A stretch of 64,000 nt of DNA from Amblyomma americanum (GCF_052857255.1 NC_135505.1:53637102-53701101); one strand, 5' to 3'; positions 32,577-44,835 are shown, numbered from the stretch's first letter. Notes: generated from the letters alone by a model not told the origin. Translations and numbers: made by a program.

Positions 32577-33186
32577 GCACCAAGAAATTGAAATCGTTGA
32601 CAACCATAAAATATTAGGTGTACATTTTTCCTCACATCTAACCTGGGATGCTCACATTGATCACCTTCGTAAAAAACTTTCCTCGATTACAGGAGTTATA
32701 TCGCGCTGTCGTACTGTACTTCCACCCAAGATAAAACTTCAAGTATATCATGCTTTGTTTAACTCTCATTTAAGATACTGCAGTCTAGTTTGGGGCACAA
32801 CCACGAAAACCAATTTAAATAAACTCCTGGTTTTACAGAAAAAAATCATCCGTTACGTAGCAAATATTGAGCCCATAGAAACTACAAAGGGTGCATTTGA
32901 ATCATTCAATATCATAAGTGTAGACAAGTTGTATGAATTTCGCCTATTACAGTCAATCTACTTTTCTTCCCCTGAAGTTACTAACCTTCTAAAGTCCTTG
33001 GCATCCTTAGAGCGACGAAATATTAGCGTGCAAACAAGAAATGTTGATGCGTGGGCAGTTCCTCATTTTCGTACATTTTATAAATATCAGTCACTTACCC
33101 ATAACCTCCCTACAATACTAAACAAATATAGACACACAGTGGGCTTGAACAAAAAACAATTACATTCCTGTTTTGTGCAGTTGTGA
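32545..33186 (+). pseudogene. CR1-like LINE ORF2, C-terminal part in shifted frame
   Basis: This continues the RT thumb and C-terminal domain: a KILGVHFSSHLTWDAHI block, LPPKIKLQVYHALFNSHLRY, SLVWG, LLVLQKKIIRYVAN and a final segment ending at the stop 33184-33186. It follows the upstream frame with a net one-base phase change around 32545, so it is the same gene broken by an indel rather than a separate protein; the first codon of the frame (GTG) is not a start. Confidence 0.85.
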
Positions 33187-33489
33187 TCCATTAATCTTTG
33201 TTTGTTGTTTCCGCGTATGTGCTTTTCAGTTGTTTTATTTTGGTTTCAGTTCATTACTGGTAGCTTTATGTGATTGACATCATAATTACCTGTCACAGTA
33301 ACTGTTTTATTATTTCCCTATTACTGTCTACCTATGTACTATTCATCTATTATGTTTCTATTCTTTACGCTGCTGCCTTGTAATGGTCTCTTGGGCCTCG
33401 TCAAGCTTTTGTGTAGCTTTTAGCCCAAGAGACCATCCAGTTGTCTTCTTCTGGAAATAAAGATGTACTGTACTGTACTGTTCCTGTTT

Positions 33490-36400
33490 GTCATTTTTCT
33501 TTCCATGCTGCCACATAATGCAAGTACAGCATTTGTCAAATGTTTATAGCCCAAGGAATAAACTTCTGCGGCTTGTTCAGCATCGCTAGCAATTCAGACC
33601 TCTTGAAGATACAGAAACTCTTGCCCTGACCACCGCGAATGCTAGGACATCCATGGACGCTACACAGGCCCTATTACATGGCATAGCAGCTGAACCATTT
33701 AGCTCTTGTTTTATTGTTTTCCTTTTGCTGCACTCAGACTAGCTGTATCATATAACATGTCAATGGTAAGTTATAGCAGTGTGCTCCACTAGCAGTGTTC
33801 CAAAGAATACTAAACAACTAGATATGTACAACGCCTACTTGCGGATAGAAGAGGCAGCCGCGAAGAAAAGATGAACTCGTCTTTAAGAACTGACGAGCTG
33901 AAGAGCATCTAAGAATGACTTATTTTGAGCCAAGACTACAAATCACGCTCGAGAAAGCTCAGCATACAGTGTGCCTTCCTTATATTTTCCACAAGGCAAC
34001 ACCCAGCAGGCTGCAAACAGCAGCGACCCCACAGAAGTGATGAGGTTTTCCCTACAAGATGCTTGCCAATGAAGGAAAACTGCAACTTGATAAGTGAGGA
34101 GGCGTGGTGTAAGTATGTGGTCCTGCGAAATTAAAAATGAAATGTCACTGACATTACTAGCACTTTAGCAAGAGCAAAAATAGTGTCACATTTCAGTCTC
34201 AGGTACATTGTCACTGCAATATTCTAGGGGGTAATTCATGTGGGGGTGGTCTCCCCTCCCCAAGCGAGAAATTTTACATAGAAGAACCATGTTCAACCTA
34301 ATTTTTAATGAATAAAGTAAAAAAAATTCAAGGTTCAAATACGTCGATAAAGGATTTATTTTTAAAGATAACGGCGACCAGGCTAATGGAATTGCAGCTA
34401 CCAACACTTTGCCTAGCTTCCACTTCACTGCCCACCACTATGTGCAGAAGCAGACTTTAGCCACAAGCTTTGTATCAAGTTTTTTTCATTCATGATTCGT
34501 TATTACGGATGAATCTTTTTGCGACAATTCTTATCCGGAACAAAAGTGCCCACATTAAAGAGGCAAGACTGCTCATATGATTTACCCATCAGAGCAACTA
34601 TTACATTTATTGGGCCGCCACAACTATCCAAAAGATAAACAAAATAAATGGCCACTACCAAAGATTTCAAAGCCATACTAGCTGTTGTGACGAAACATGT
34701 TCAAGCAGTACGTTTTTAAGCTCAAGCGTCCCCAAAAATGGTAAAGGTGCCCTTATACCATGTACATAAAATGGGCTTAAAGTAACAAAAAAACTGACAC
34801 AAAGTGAGGCCAGTTTGACAAGGTAGAGTGAAAGTAAATCGGAGGCCCAAACAGATATAATATAAAAATTGAACACTCCCTCAAATACACATAGCTTGCT
34901 GCTCATATGAAGGTTCACAGCAATATTTTCAAGCAAACTGACAATTATTATGCAGTATAAGCACTGAATTTAGATGCAAACAGGTAGCTCAACTCTAGTG
35001 ACCTGCCTAGCAGTGATGTACACATCAGCTGTAAGAAAAGAAACCACGAAAGGCTATAATCTGCATGAAATATAAGGCTTAAAATTTAGTACTTAACTAC
35101 TCACTGAGAAGAACAGGCACTCACGTTGCGAATCCGGACAAAAATGATTAAACATTTTAGAGGATTACGCGCCGACGCGCAGCGCTGGCGCATAATACTA
35201 TAAAATGACCCATATACTAGCAACAGAACCGTAATAATATTTTTACCTCTTCCGCAGCACAATGCTCCACCGCTCTAGAAAAACCTGCTCACGTCTTCAT
35301 CGTACGACGCTATATAAGACGAAAACCCACTTAACATGACACGAAGACGGTTGTGAAACGGCAGGCCTTCAAGGACATCCTCCAGGGCAGCCGTACCGAG
35401 GCGGAAACTTTTCTCTCGCTGGTCACGGGCGCCGCAAAGCCAGCGCTTGTCTGGATCCGCTCACAACGACGCCAAACCGCCATTAGCAGACCAAGCTAAG
35501 CGCAAGCGGCACAAGCTCAGCCGTCGTTTGGATATCCACTCCGGTGAACTCGGTTAAGTAGGCGTCTTTCCCTTCTCTGTCGCACATCGAAAAGCAGCAG
35601 CGGCAAACGCACAGTCGCCACTCAAGATATCCGTTCCAAGCGAGGTTGCAGACAACCTGCCGTGCTCAATTCTGCGACGCAACTCGATACGGCCCCGCTG
35701 GCGCTGCTAGGCCCAGCGCCTACGCCGCTTCGGTCACAGCGTCCGCACTCTCGAGTCACGACTCTCTCGCCGTCTTCTGATTCTTGGCGCCACCTGCTGT
35801 CGAACCAAAACTTGCTGCTTCGTTCGGGATCTACGCGAAACAGATATGAGTACACATAGCGCGTTTATGGAAGCCGGTCGCATTTTGATTGCAGTTCGTA
35901 TCTGCCGGTGTTTTTACACACCGCTCACGAAATCCGGAAGCAAACACCGTTTGTAACGAACTGAAATCATTCTGATTCCGCGACTGTGCTCCGTCGTCTG
36001 TCGACGGGTGGTCTTACGAGGTTTTCCGGTTCTTGCGCACCGTTTCGACGGTGTTCGTATTTGGTCAAGCGGAGCATTAACGGTTTTAAACGCCCGAAAA
36101 ACCTCCATCTCGTGTATTTCGTGCTTAGTGTCAATGCATCCATCCATCCGGAAACCGCCAGACACCATTCACCTCCCCAGCCCACACCATCGAACGCCAT
36201 CGTTCCAGAAGTACCATCCACCAACACTTCTCAATGTCCACCCAACATCAAGTCTACAGTCCAGCCACTAACATTCAATCGACTCGCTTACCCTAGCTGT
36301 CCACAATGCCTCCACCCATTTGAATGACACACAAGAGCGCGAAGAAAAAACGACGGCCAAATAGATTTACACGACTCAATGGGTAAATCAACTGGACTTC

Positions 36401-36880
36401 ACTGGCACAAACCACTTCCCTACCTCTACTCCCTAGGTACGGAGATGCTCACCAATCCACTGGCACCCTTGATTTACCTCCTCATCCTACTCCAGCGCTC
36501 CAGAAGCGCCGCTCACCAGCCATTACCGGCCATCCTAATACTTCACCCCTCAGAAAAATTCTCTCGCTAGTTAGAAGCCTACGGTTAGGACAAAACCATT
36601 CATTATATTTACAGCAAACAATTAATCATCGAGGGCAAATTACACTGCTTTCCCATGGTAGTAATATGAGATGTCTGGTTGCCCTGTATTCCTTTTCTTC
36701 AGTAACTACAGAGTGATCGTGAACTTGCGTGATACCCCTCAAATAAAAACTGCAATGTCGCGCTCATTGAGACAAAAAAAAAATAGAGGTAATCTGCTGT
36801 GAAACAAGACGCCACGCGAATCTCAAACTTTGCAGAAACAACCGCAACGCTCAAAAATGGTGCCGCACAATTTTCAATAA
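33490..36880. other. Unassigned 3.4-kb stretch, possibly host flanking DNA
   Basis: No protein family is recognised in either strand. The section 35100-35860 is GC-richer, with gtgagt-type and gtaaaaat-type splice-donor matches on the minus strand (near 35121 and 35247) and TATATAA at 35311, so it could hold 5' exons of a host gene. No frame there is long or recognisable. The longest frames (35986-36327, 113 codons) have no known motif. Confidence 0.3.
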
Positions 36881-36884
36881 ATAT

Positions 36885-37065
36885 TGCTACGGTTGTGCTT
36901 GTGCTTGGAACGCTCGTGTTTGGTGCGCTCGCGCTTGGAACGCGAAGAGGACGAAGTGCGTTTCTGCTGCTGGGCTTCGCGTGCCCGGTTGTTCGGCTGC
37001 GTGGCTGTAAGCTGTTTCCCTGTAAATATATTTTTCCCTTTTGGTGTGCACATCTTCACGTTACA
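36885..37065 (+). repeat. Gypsy-2 5' LTR
   Basis: The 181-bp LTR runs from TGCTACGG to CACGTTACA. It contains a repeated GCTTGGAACGC unit. It is preceded by ATAT. The following TTGGTGTGAGGTGCTGGG is the candidate primer site; I could not assign its tRNA. Confidence 0.93.
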
Positions 37066-37144
37066 TTATTGGTGTGAGGTGCTGGGTACAGCCACAGCAA
37101 GCACGGAACTTCGCAGCGGTCGTCAGCTCGCCGGCTCTTCAACC

Positions 37145-38302
37145 ATGACCAGCGAAGGGGCCGCTCCGTCGGCGTCCGCCAACCCGGCGTTCATCATTGC
37201 CCATCCGAGAGATCCTGGGACCTTCAACGGAACGGACGGCGTCGACGTGGAGGACTGGCTCGCAATGTACGAGCGCGTGAGCACACACAACAGGTGGGAC
37301 CCGACCCTAAAGTTGGCCAACGTCATCTTCTACCTGACGGGCACTGCCAGGGTATGGTTCGAGACCCACGAGGATGAACTCACCAGCTGGGATCTCTGCA
37401 AGCGCAAGCTTTGTGACCTGTTTGGTAAGCCATTCGGGCGTCAGCTCGCTGCGAAGGAGGAGCTCGCATGCCGTGCACAAACGTCCACAGAGTCCTATGT
37501 ATCATACATTCAGGACATATTAGCTCTCTGCATGAAAGTCGACGCCACTATGTCAGAGTGCGACAAAGTAGGTCACGTGCTCAAAGCCATCGCAGATGAC
37601 GCCTTTAACCTTCTTGTATACAAGGACTGCGGAACGGTTGACGCAATCATCAAGGAATGCCGCCGGTTCGAACAAGCGAAGAGCCGCCGAATTTCTCCGC
37701 AGTTCACGCGGTTGCCGAATACGACTGCGACGTCGTCCTGTGTAGACTCGACTCCACCGAGCCGCCTGCCGACATCTGAGAGCCTGACACGACTTGTGCG
37801 CCAAGAAGTAGAGGCAATGTCCCCCGTTGCGTTTCATCCACCCGCAACAGACAGTACTCCAGCAGTATCCCTTATACAGGCTGTCGTTCGCAAAGAATTT
37901 GCCAATCTTGGGATTCAACCTGTTTGCTCAGTTAGTGCCCCATATGCTCGCCGCATGTCCCCGGAGCTCGGTTCTGAACGTGCATACTACCCTCGACGCA
38001 GCCGCAATCCAGATGAATGGAGAACACCTGATGACAGGCCCATCTGCTTTAACTGCTCCCGAGTTGGCCACATATCTCGACACTGCCGAAGCCGTCCGTC
38101 CTCGACCTACAGCCGCTACCCGCCGGGTTCTGCATATTCCCGCCGCTCTCCCTCGCCCTCGGAAACGACCTCTTCTGGCGACAACGCTCAGACCCCGCTT
38201 ACCAACCGTTCGTCGTCACCTCAGCGCCGTCGATCTCCATCGCCCCGACCTCGCCGCCCTTCGTCGCCGGCCCCATATGCCCGCTCCCGGTCGGAAAACT
38301 GA
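37145..38302 (+). CDS. gag: Gypsy-2 Gag polyprotein
   Basis: 385 residues from the ATG at 37145; the frame is open further upstream into the LTR, but that part cannot be the start. The capsid-type retrotransposon Gag domain occupies about residues 30-190, with FNGTDGVDVEDWLAMYERV, IFYLTGTARVWFETHE and a conserved C-terminal helix region (KAIADDAFNLLV). A canonical zinc knuckle CFNCSRVGHISRHC (CCHC, all ligands present) follows near residue 300, then an Arg/Ser/Pro-rich tail. The stop TGA overlaps the pol ATG by one base (TGATG at 38300-38304). It appears intact. Confidence 0.92.
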   Translation: MTSEGAAPSASANPAFIIAHPRDPGTFNGTDGVDVEDWLAMYERVSTHNRWDPTLKLANVIFYLTGTARVWFETHEDELTSWDLCKRKLCDLFGKPFGRQLAAKEELACRAQTSTESYVSYIQDILALCMKVDATMSECDKVGHVLKAIADDAFNLLVYKDCGTVDAIIKECRRFEQAKSRRISPQFTRLPNTTATSSCVDSTPPSRLPTSESLTRLVRQEVEAMSPVAFHPPATDSTPAVSLIQAVVRKEFANLGIQPVCSVSAPYARRMSPELGSERAYYPRRSRNPDEWRTPDDRPICFNCSRVGHISRHCRSRPSSTYSRYPPGSAYSRRSPSPSETTSSGDNAQTPLTNRSSSPQRRRSPSPRPRRPSSPAPYARSRSEN

Positions 38303-38330
38303 TGGCTGCAGCGTCTGGGGGTGATGCTGC
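38293..38330 (+). promoter_or_regulatory. Gag/pol coupling signal: GGAAAAC, TGATG overlap and hairpin
   Basis: In gag phase the sequence reads G-GAA-AAC-TGA, and pol is in the -1 frame, open well upstream of its ATG. Eight bases after the heptamer lies a hairpin: GCAGCGTC (38308-38315) pairs with GATGCTGC (38323-38330), eight pairs including one G-T, with a 7-nt loop. The heptamer is not the strict XXXYYYZ form. Either -1 frameshifting or stop-restart at the overlapping TGATG could express pol. Confidence 0.55.
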
Positions 38331-41151
38331 TCTGACGACCCGACCAGAAAACCCTCCTTTAACTCTTCATGCTCATCGGAACATCCTTAACGTCGACGTG
38401 GACGGGGTCCCTGTTACCGCTCTGATCGACACTGGAGCGCACGTCTCAGTCATGAATGCTCGTCTTCGCCGTCGCCTAAGGAAAGTGCTCACTCCTGCCC
38501 CCTCAACTGTGGTCCGTGTTGCAGATGGCGGTATGTCTATTGTCGTCGGAATGTGTACTGCTCGTGTTTCAATAGCCGGCCGCCATACTTCTGTGCTCTT
38601 CACTGTCCTCGAACACTGCCCTCATGACATCATTCTCGGCCTTGACTTTCTCACCGACCATTCCGCCCTTATAGATTGCGCCACAAGCATCGTTCAACTC
38701 GCTCTACCTGTTCCTTCAGAGCCACCGGATCCAATTGTTCACCGACTGTGCACCGCCGACTTTGTCCGCCTGGACCCCGATGCCGCCACTTATGTCCGTT
38801 TCTCCTCGGTCCCGCCAGTTCCCGATGGTGACTACATCATTACTCCGGTTCCTGATGTGCCCCTTACACGCAGTGTTGCCCTTGCGCATACAGTTGTCAC
38901 CATGTCGGCAAATCAAGCGTCCTTTCCGGTTCTCAACTTTGCCTCTTACGTTCAGCCGCTCCCACAAGGTATGTCGCTCGCCACGCTGTGCCCTGCTGCC
39001 GAATGCGTCGTATCGGCGGTGAGAAGCGTCCCACCCTCGTCGAACTGCCGCGACTCTGACGTCCCACCACCTGATGAATATGCAAAAATGATTGCTGCTG
39101 ACCTCTTACCAGGGCAAGCTCACGACCTTCGGTATCTTCTGTCGTCTTTTCGCGACATCTTTGACTTCGATGACCGCCCTTTGGCTCGAACATCTGTGGT
39201 CACGCATCGCATCAACACCGGTGACGCAGCTCCTATTCACAGACGACCCTACAGAGCGTCCAGTACAGAACGCACCATCATACAGCAAGAGGTGGACAAG
39301 ATGCTCAGTAAGGACATCATAGAGCCCTCGTCGAGCCCTTGGGCCTCACCAGTTGTGCTGGTTAAAAAGAAGGACGGCAGCTGGCGCTTTTGCGTTGATT
39401 ACCGGCACCTAAACAACATAACAAAAAAATACGTCTATCCACTCCCAAGAATAGACGATGCTTTGGACTGCCTTCACGGAGCCAAATTTTTCTCTTCAAT
39501 TGACCTTCGGTCCGGGTATTGGCAAATCTCTGTTGATGACAATGACCGCGAAAAGACGGCATTCGTCACACCGGACGGCTTATATAAGTTTAAAGTTATG
39601 CCATTCGGTCTCTGTAATGCGCCAGCTACCTTCGAAAGAATGATGGACTCCTTGCTTCGCGGCTTTAAATGGTCCACATGTCTATGTTACCTCGACGATG
39701 TTGTGGTTTTTTCGCCCACGTTTACCACGCACCTCGAAAGACGGGCGAGCATTCTTTCTGTCTTCCGTCGAGCCGGGCTACAGCTCAATTCGTCGAAATG
39801 TCAATTCGGTCGCCGCCAACTCACCATTCTCGGACATCTAGTCGACGCTTCTGGTGTCCGCCTGGATCCTGTTAAAGTTAAAGCCGTCAAGGACTTCCCT
39901 ATTCCCCAGTCGTCTACGGATGTGCGCAGCTTCGTCGGCCTCTGCTCGTACTTCCGCCGTTTCATCAAAAATTTTGCCGGCACCGCTCGCCCCCTGACCG
40001 ACCTTCTAAAGAAAGACACCCCTTTTACCTGGGGCCCTGCCCAAGAGGAGGCCTTTTCTTCGCTAGTCGACTTACTCACCTCCCCACCTATTCTGGCCCA
40101 TTTTGATCCGTCGGCTCCGACTGAAGTTCGCACAGACGCCTGCGGTTATGGAATTGGCGCCGTGCTAGCCCAACGTCACCAAGGGCAAGAACGCGTTATT
40201 GCATATGCCAGCCGCCTCCTTTCTACAGCTGAGCGAAATTACTCAATTACAGAGCGCGAGTGTCTAGCTCTTGTTTGGGCCGTAGCTAAGTTCGGACCGT
40301 ACCTGTTTGGCCGTCCATTCTCCGTAGTGACCGATCACCACGCCCTTTGTTGGCTGTCTTCACTGAAAGACCCCACAGGCCGGCTCGGACGTTGGACGTT
40401 GCGCCTCCAAGAGTATTCTTACACTGTTCATTACAAGTCAGGGCGTCTCCATCAAGACGCCGACTGCCTGTCTCGGCACCCTGTAGAGCCGCCTGATCCT
40501 AGAGACAACGACCTCGGCCCGTGCCTCTTCGCTGTCTCCGATCTGGTTAACATCGTGGACGAGCAGCGACAAGACTCTTCCTTGCGTATTCTCATTGATC
40601 GCCTCAACTGTGCCAGCCGAGATCCTTCATTGCAACTGTTCGTCATTCAGGATGGCGTCCTATACCGCCGCAACCTTCGTCCTGACGGACCTCCGCTCCT
40701 GCTAGTCGTTCCCCAGCGTCTCCGTTCATCTGTCCTAGCGGAACTACACGGCCTACCGACCGCAGGCCACCTCGGCGTCTCCCGCACATACGATCGGGTC
40801 CGACGCCGCTTCTTTTGGCCTGGTCTGTACCGCACTGTTCGGCGTTACGTTGCCTCCTGCGACCTCTGTCAACGCAGGAAGAGACCATCAACGTTGCCTG
40901 CTGGCCTTCTACAGCCTATTGACGTACCTCTCGAACCATTCTACCGTGTTGGACTCGACCTTCTCGGACCTTTCCCGACGTCCTGCTCCGGCAACCGTTG
41001 GATTGCTGTCGCGACCGACTATGCGACCCGGTACGCTATCACGCGTGCGTTACCAACAAGTTGCGCAACCGATGTCGCCGACTTCCTATTGCAGAACGTA
41101 ATCCTTCACCACGGCGCTCCACACCAATTGCTGACGGACCGCAGCCGCTAG
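38302..41151 (+). pseudogene. pol: Gypsy-2 Pol: protease, RT, RNase H, integrase up to a premature stop
   Basis: 949 codons. The protease DTG is at residues 43-45 with the flap ILGLDFL near 111. RT has SIDLRSGYWQI (catalytic Asp 401) and YLDD at 463-466. RNase H has TDAC (Asp 612), the TEREC block near 650 and TDHH (Asp 678). Integrase has the HHCC zinc site (HGLPTAGH near 816, CDLC near 853) and catalytic Asp 886 and Asp 946. TAG at 41149-41151 stops it just after the second integrase Asp. The frame continues directly after the stop, so it is a simple nonsense change, most easily CAG to TAG. Confidence 0.92.
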
Positions 41152-41805
41152 TTTTTGTCCCGAGTAGTTGACGATATCCTCCGGTCCTGTGGCACGCAGC
41201 ATAAGCTCACTACAGCTTACCATCCCCAGACGAACGGGCTTACCGAGCGCCTCAACAGGACTCTGACCGATATGCTATCCATGTATGTCTCGCCCGACCA
41301 CCGCGATTGGGACGTTGCCTTGTCTTATGTAACATTTGCTTATAATTCGTCGCGGCATGATACCACCGGCTATTCTCCTTTCTACCTTCTGTTTGGTCGG
41401 CATCCTGCGCTGCCATTGGATACATTACTACCGAGTTCTACTGCCTCGACCACAGAGTATGCACGTGACGCCATCTCCCGAGCAACTATGGCCCGTGAAA
41501 TCGCCCGAGACCGGCTCACCGCATCTCAGACCTACCAGAAGTCAGTTTACGACCGCCGGCATCGCCCAGTACACTATCCGCCGGGCTCACACGTCCTCCT
41601 TTGGTCTCCTTCTCGCCATGTCGGTCTCTCTGTGAAACTTCTACGTCAGTACAGTGGCCCTTATCGAGTTCTCCGTCAGGTGACCGACGTGACCTACGAG
41701 ATTACACCTCTTCATGCTCCGACGTCGTCCACTAGCCCTTTGACTGACGTCGTTCATGTAGTCCGTCTCAAACCGTACCACACGCCTGCTACATCATCCA
41801 CTTAG
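41152..41805 (+). pseudogene. pol: Gypsy-2 Pol: integrase C-terminal part after the stop
   Basis: This is in the same frame as the upstream part. It contains TAYHPQTNGLTERLNRTL, whose Glu completes the integrase triad with exactly 35 residues after the second Asp when counted across the stop. A GPY/F-type module (LLRQYSGPYRVLRQV) and a short tail end at TAG 41803-41805. No initiation codon of its own is expected; the first codon of the open frame is TTG. Confidence 0.9.
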
Positions 41806-41837
41806 CACCGGGACGGTGCTTTTGCCGCCGGGAGTTA

Positions 41838-42018
41838 TGCTACGGTTGTGCTTGTGCTTGGAACGCTCGTGTTTGGTGCGCTCGCGCTTGGAACGCGAAG
41901 AGGACGAAGTGCGTTTCTGCTGCTGGGCTTCGCGTGCCCGGTTGTTCGGCTGCGTGGCTGTAAGCTGTTTGCCTGTAAATATATTTTTCCCTTTTGGTGT
42001 GCACATCTTCACGTTACA
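41838..42018 (+). repeat. Gypsy-2 3' LTR
   Basis: The 181 bp are identical to the 5' LTR except for one base. It is preceded by GCCGCCGGGAGTTA, which may include a short polypurine primer (GGGAG). It is followed by the target duplication ATAT. Confidence 0.93.
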
Positions 42019-42424
42019 ATATAGTGTATGGCCAAAGCGCAACACAGCAGGCATTTAAGCACGCTTGCCGGGTAACGTTGTTTTGTAGCCTTTGCAGTCT
42101 ACGCAGAGCCTTGCTTAAATTTGTCACAGCGAAGACCGTGTATTTGTTATATTGAGCTAATAAGTAAAATGAAATTGCTGATAATGCGTGAAGTTCTTCA
42201 AGGCCGCATGAAGTTATCTTGCATTTTATCACAGCAAGCATCGCCAGCGGAAAATTTGGCAGTAGGGAATTCTGAACGAAAAAAATGATCATATGAAATT
42301 TTAGGTTTTTTTTATATTATGAAATGGAAGTGTAATTGGACGCTTTCCGGACACCCTTTTGAGTGAGTGTTACCACAGTGCTTCCTAGCTAAGAACGCCT
42401 AATAAAGCTGTAAAAGAGTCTCCG
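42019..42424. other. Unassigned DNA after Gypsy-2
   Basis: No gene is recognised. A minus-strand frame (42292-42014) has no known motif and overlaps the LTR. Confidence 0.35.
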
Positions 42425-44758
42425 ACGGTCGTTACAATGTGTCGTCTTCCGATTCGCAAGGGCGTGTAACGTAGAGAAGTTCTGTTTAAAAACGCATACT
42501 TGCTGTGCTTATTGGAACGTTGCATCGTCTCTCCAGTCCCCTAGCTTGCAAAATTTGAGAGTATCTCCTTGTCGTTAGCTTCCTAGCTGTGGCGTGCACG
42601 TCTAGTATAGGGACCTTTCACAGTGCGAAAACATTGCTTCACAGCGTCAAACCCAAAGAATGTTCCTCCAGCGTACCTGCCATTGATAGTGCAGTGAGAA
42701 CATATGTCCGAGACTGGGTACCGAATCCGTCGCGGTGCAGAGTTATCAGCTTCGCTGGCCCCTGGACGAGGGCACTAGGCTATCGCCGCAGCCGAACCCG
42801 CCTCGTGTTAAACTGCAACACACGCTCGCGTTGCGCATTACTCATCGTCGTATCCATCAACTTCTATCTATGGCGCGAAAAGATGCACAGGTCACGCGGA
42901 GCATTGCGAATTCAAAGCGCTATGTTTATGTATTGAAGGCAAAAGGAAAAAGCAGCACTGCGTGAAGTGCCGACGTCTCCAGCACATGATAACGCATCAA
43001 CAGCGTGGACCAGAAAATCATGTGTGGTCTGATGACATTAAAAATTAGACGGTAAAATGCTAAAGATGGAGAAAGCACGCAATGCAGAATGTGTGCCCAT
43101 TTTCACAGTGATTACTTGCAGAGGCACTTATCACAAAGCTTTAAAGCATTTAAAATACCAATAATGTGTCTTCTGGCTATTGCAGAACGCGTGTCGAACA
43201 AGGCAGAAGTTAAGGCACATATTTTTCTCTTCAGAATATTTTAGTCACCTTGAATACTTCAAAAAATTCCTTCCCGGCGAGCACGATAAAGTATTTCTTG
43301 CAGCAGTTACAGTACCAGCGCTTCAGAGACGCTCCTTCCTCATGTCAGGGTGAATAATATTTATTGTCGCCACCCTGCTTCCTTCAGTAACGATGGGAAC
43401 TTTAAATTCCATGGAGGACATTTGTTAACAATATTTTTGCACGCGCTATGATCGTCCCTATAATGCAACAATTTAAACGTAGGCGTTTTTTAGCTGAATT
43501 GATTGAGGTTTCCTTCACAAGGAGTTAAAAAAAAGACTACAGCACACATGTGCGTTCCAACAGCTCTATTGCCCTTAAAGAAGCAACAAGAAGCATATAT
43601 CTGCGAGCTGTTTGGATTGCAGCTGGCTGTTTGAGAACAAGCTTTGTGTGTCGCTGTGTCGCTGACAGGAAGATTGAAGCGCAGAAATTGTTGTTCTGCA
43701 GAATAATTTCTTTTGTATGTTCTTACATCAAAAATTTCGCCCAAATATGTGTGGATTATATCTATCTCCTCCGCCCAGCGGCTTATCAGAAGGATCTCAT
43801 AGTGTCTGAAGAAACTCTATGCTGATATGGAACATACGGGCTGCTTCACTAGTAACTAGTTTGCTTACATTTGAGAGGAAACATTTATTCACAGCTTTGA
43901 AAAAAAATAATCGAAGGGAATCTTTGCAAGGCATAGCCTTCCTTCCTCTCAACCTCAATCATTTTGTTAACGTAAGAAGCTTTTCATGAGTAAGCACGAA
44001 GCTCATGTGAAGGCAACATTGGCTCCCAAGGGGTAATAAAGCACGGAACGTCGAGCCTGGTGGCGGCCGATTTCGCATGTCAAGAATAAAATCATTCGAC
44101 AACCCTAATTCTAGTGCTTAAACATGTAGGGCGGTTTGTTGAGAGGAGTGTATAACGAGAACGGAGCTTTTTATGAGTGGCGGGGGCTAGGACTGATTTC
44201 TATGTTTCACATAAACACATGTTAACACGTCGAAAATAAAAAAATTTATTTTGTTATAGCGAATACAATGATTTATCTTTTGCAGAATAGAGCGCAAGGT
44301 AGCATGTCCTCCCCCAATTATGTGCGCCACAAAATTTGCATCCAGTAATTGCACCACTTTATCTCAAAATTCCTTGCGCGCTATGTCCTTCGAAGAAAAA
44401 TTTTAAATTTCATTTCATATTTATAGGCATTGCGATGTTGTGATTTTAATAAAACACGAAAGACTACTACGACTCACTGTAGCAGACGGCTCCGCAAACA
44501 GTACTCCGGGCCGGCACTGGCTCCAGCGGCCGCCAGCGCTACCTATTAAGAGAGGATATACAGATAGATCAGTCGAAAAGCCATTGGTGTCGCAGTATTT
44601 GTAGTGTTTCTGTAATCATGGTGTTGTTGTATATCTGCCACAGAGCGCGCTGTTCTTTATCTGGCTGTTCGAGGGACCTTTGTAAACCTTGTTATCGTTT
44701 GAACGGCCTCGCGAGGGAACGTAGCGTGAGCGGCATAAATTTCAGGCTACACGAGACT

Positions 44759-44835
44759 ATGGCGCGATTCGGGAAAATACCGAGCGGATACAGCGCATTT
44801 TGGGGGTATGTCTGCTTCACAACAGACGCTCTCTG
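44759..44835 (+). other. Candidate short first exon in the duplicated unit
   Basis: From ATG 44759 the frame reads MARFGKIPSGYSAFWGY and continues for 25 codons to a strong splice-donor match CTCTG/GTGAGT at 44835/44836. It is preceded by a GC-rich, promoter-like segment. The parallel region of copy 1 (about 26428-26505) has lost the ATG context and the donor. The protein is not recognised. An AG acceptor at 44898 exists but joining there leads to an early stop. Confidence 0.2.

Larger units (their letters stand above)
29935..33480 (+). mobile_element. CR1-like LINE, 5'-truncated, mostly intact ORF2
   Basis: The element contains the last third of ORF1 (29935-30299), a nearly complete ORF2 (30354-33186) and a 3' UTR with AATAAA at about 33456. 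It ends in a short (TGTAC)n run at about 33463-33480, the microsatellite tail typical of CR1-like LINEs. The 5' boundary is uncertain. One frameshift and an ORF1 stop make it defective. Confidence 0.88.
36885..42018 (+). mobile_element. Ty3/Gypsy LTR retrotransposon (Gypsy-2), complete and young
   Basis: Two 181-bp LTRs beginning TGCTACGG and ending CGTTACA flank gag and pol, with a perfect 4-bp target duplication ATAT (36881-36884, 42019-42022). The LTRs differ at a single base (C versus G in GCTGTTT-C/G-CCTG), so the insertion is recent. Domain order is protease, RT, RNase H, integrase, with no env. One stop in integrase disables this copy. It is not closely related to Gypsy-1: LTR length, primer site and Gag differ. 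Confidence 0.95.

Noticed and set aside
29750..33560. Inverted similarity of LINE flanks (GATGTGGCAG near 29780 and CTGCCACATAATGCA near 33507)
   Set aside because: Short and patchy. It could be a split MITE, but I could not establish ends or a target duplication.
35270..35480. Minus-strand coding exon ending near 35281
   Set aside because: A frame of about 60 codons with nearby donor-like sites reads plausibly, but no family is recognised, the acceptor is poor and it is too short to claim.
36884..37144. N-terminal extension of Gypsy-2 gag into the LTR
   Set aside because: The frame is open there but has no ATG and would start at the LTR edge. The ATG at 37145 is the sensible start.
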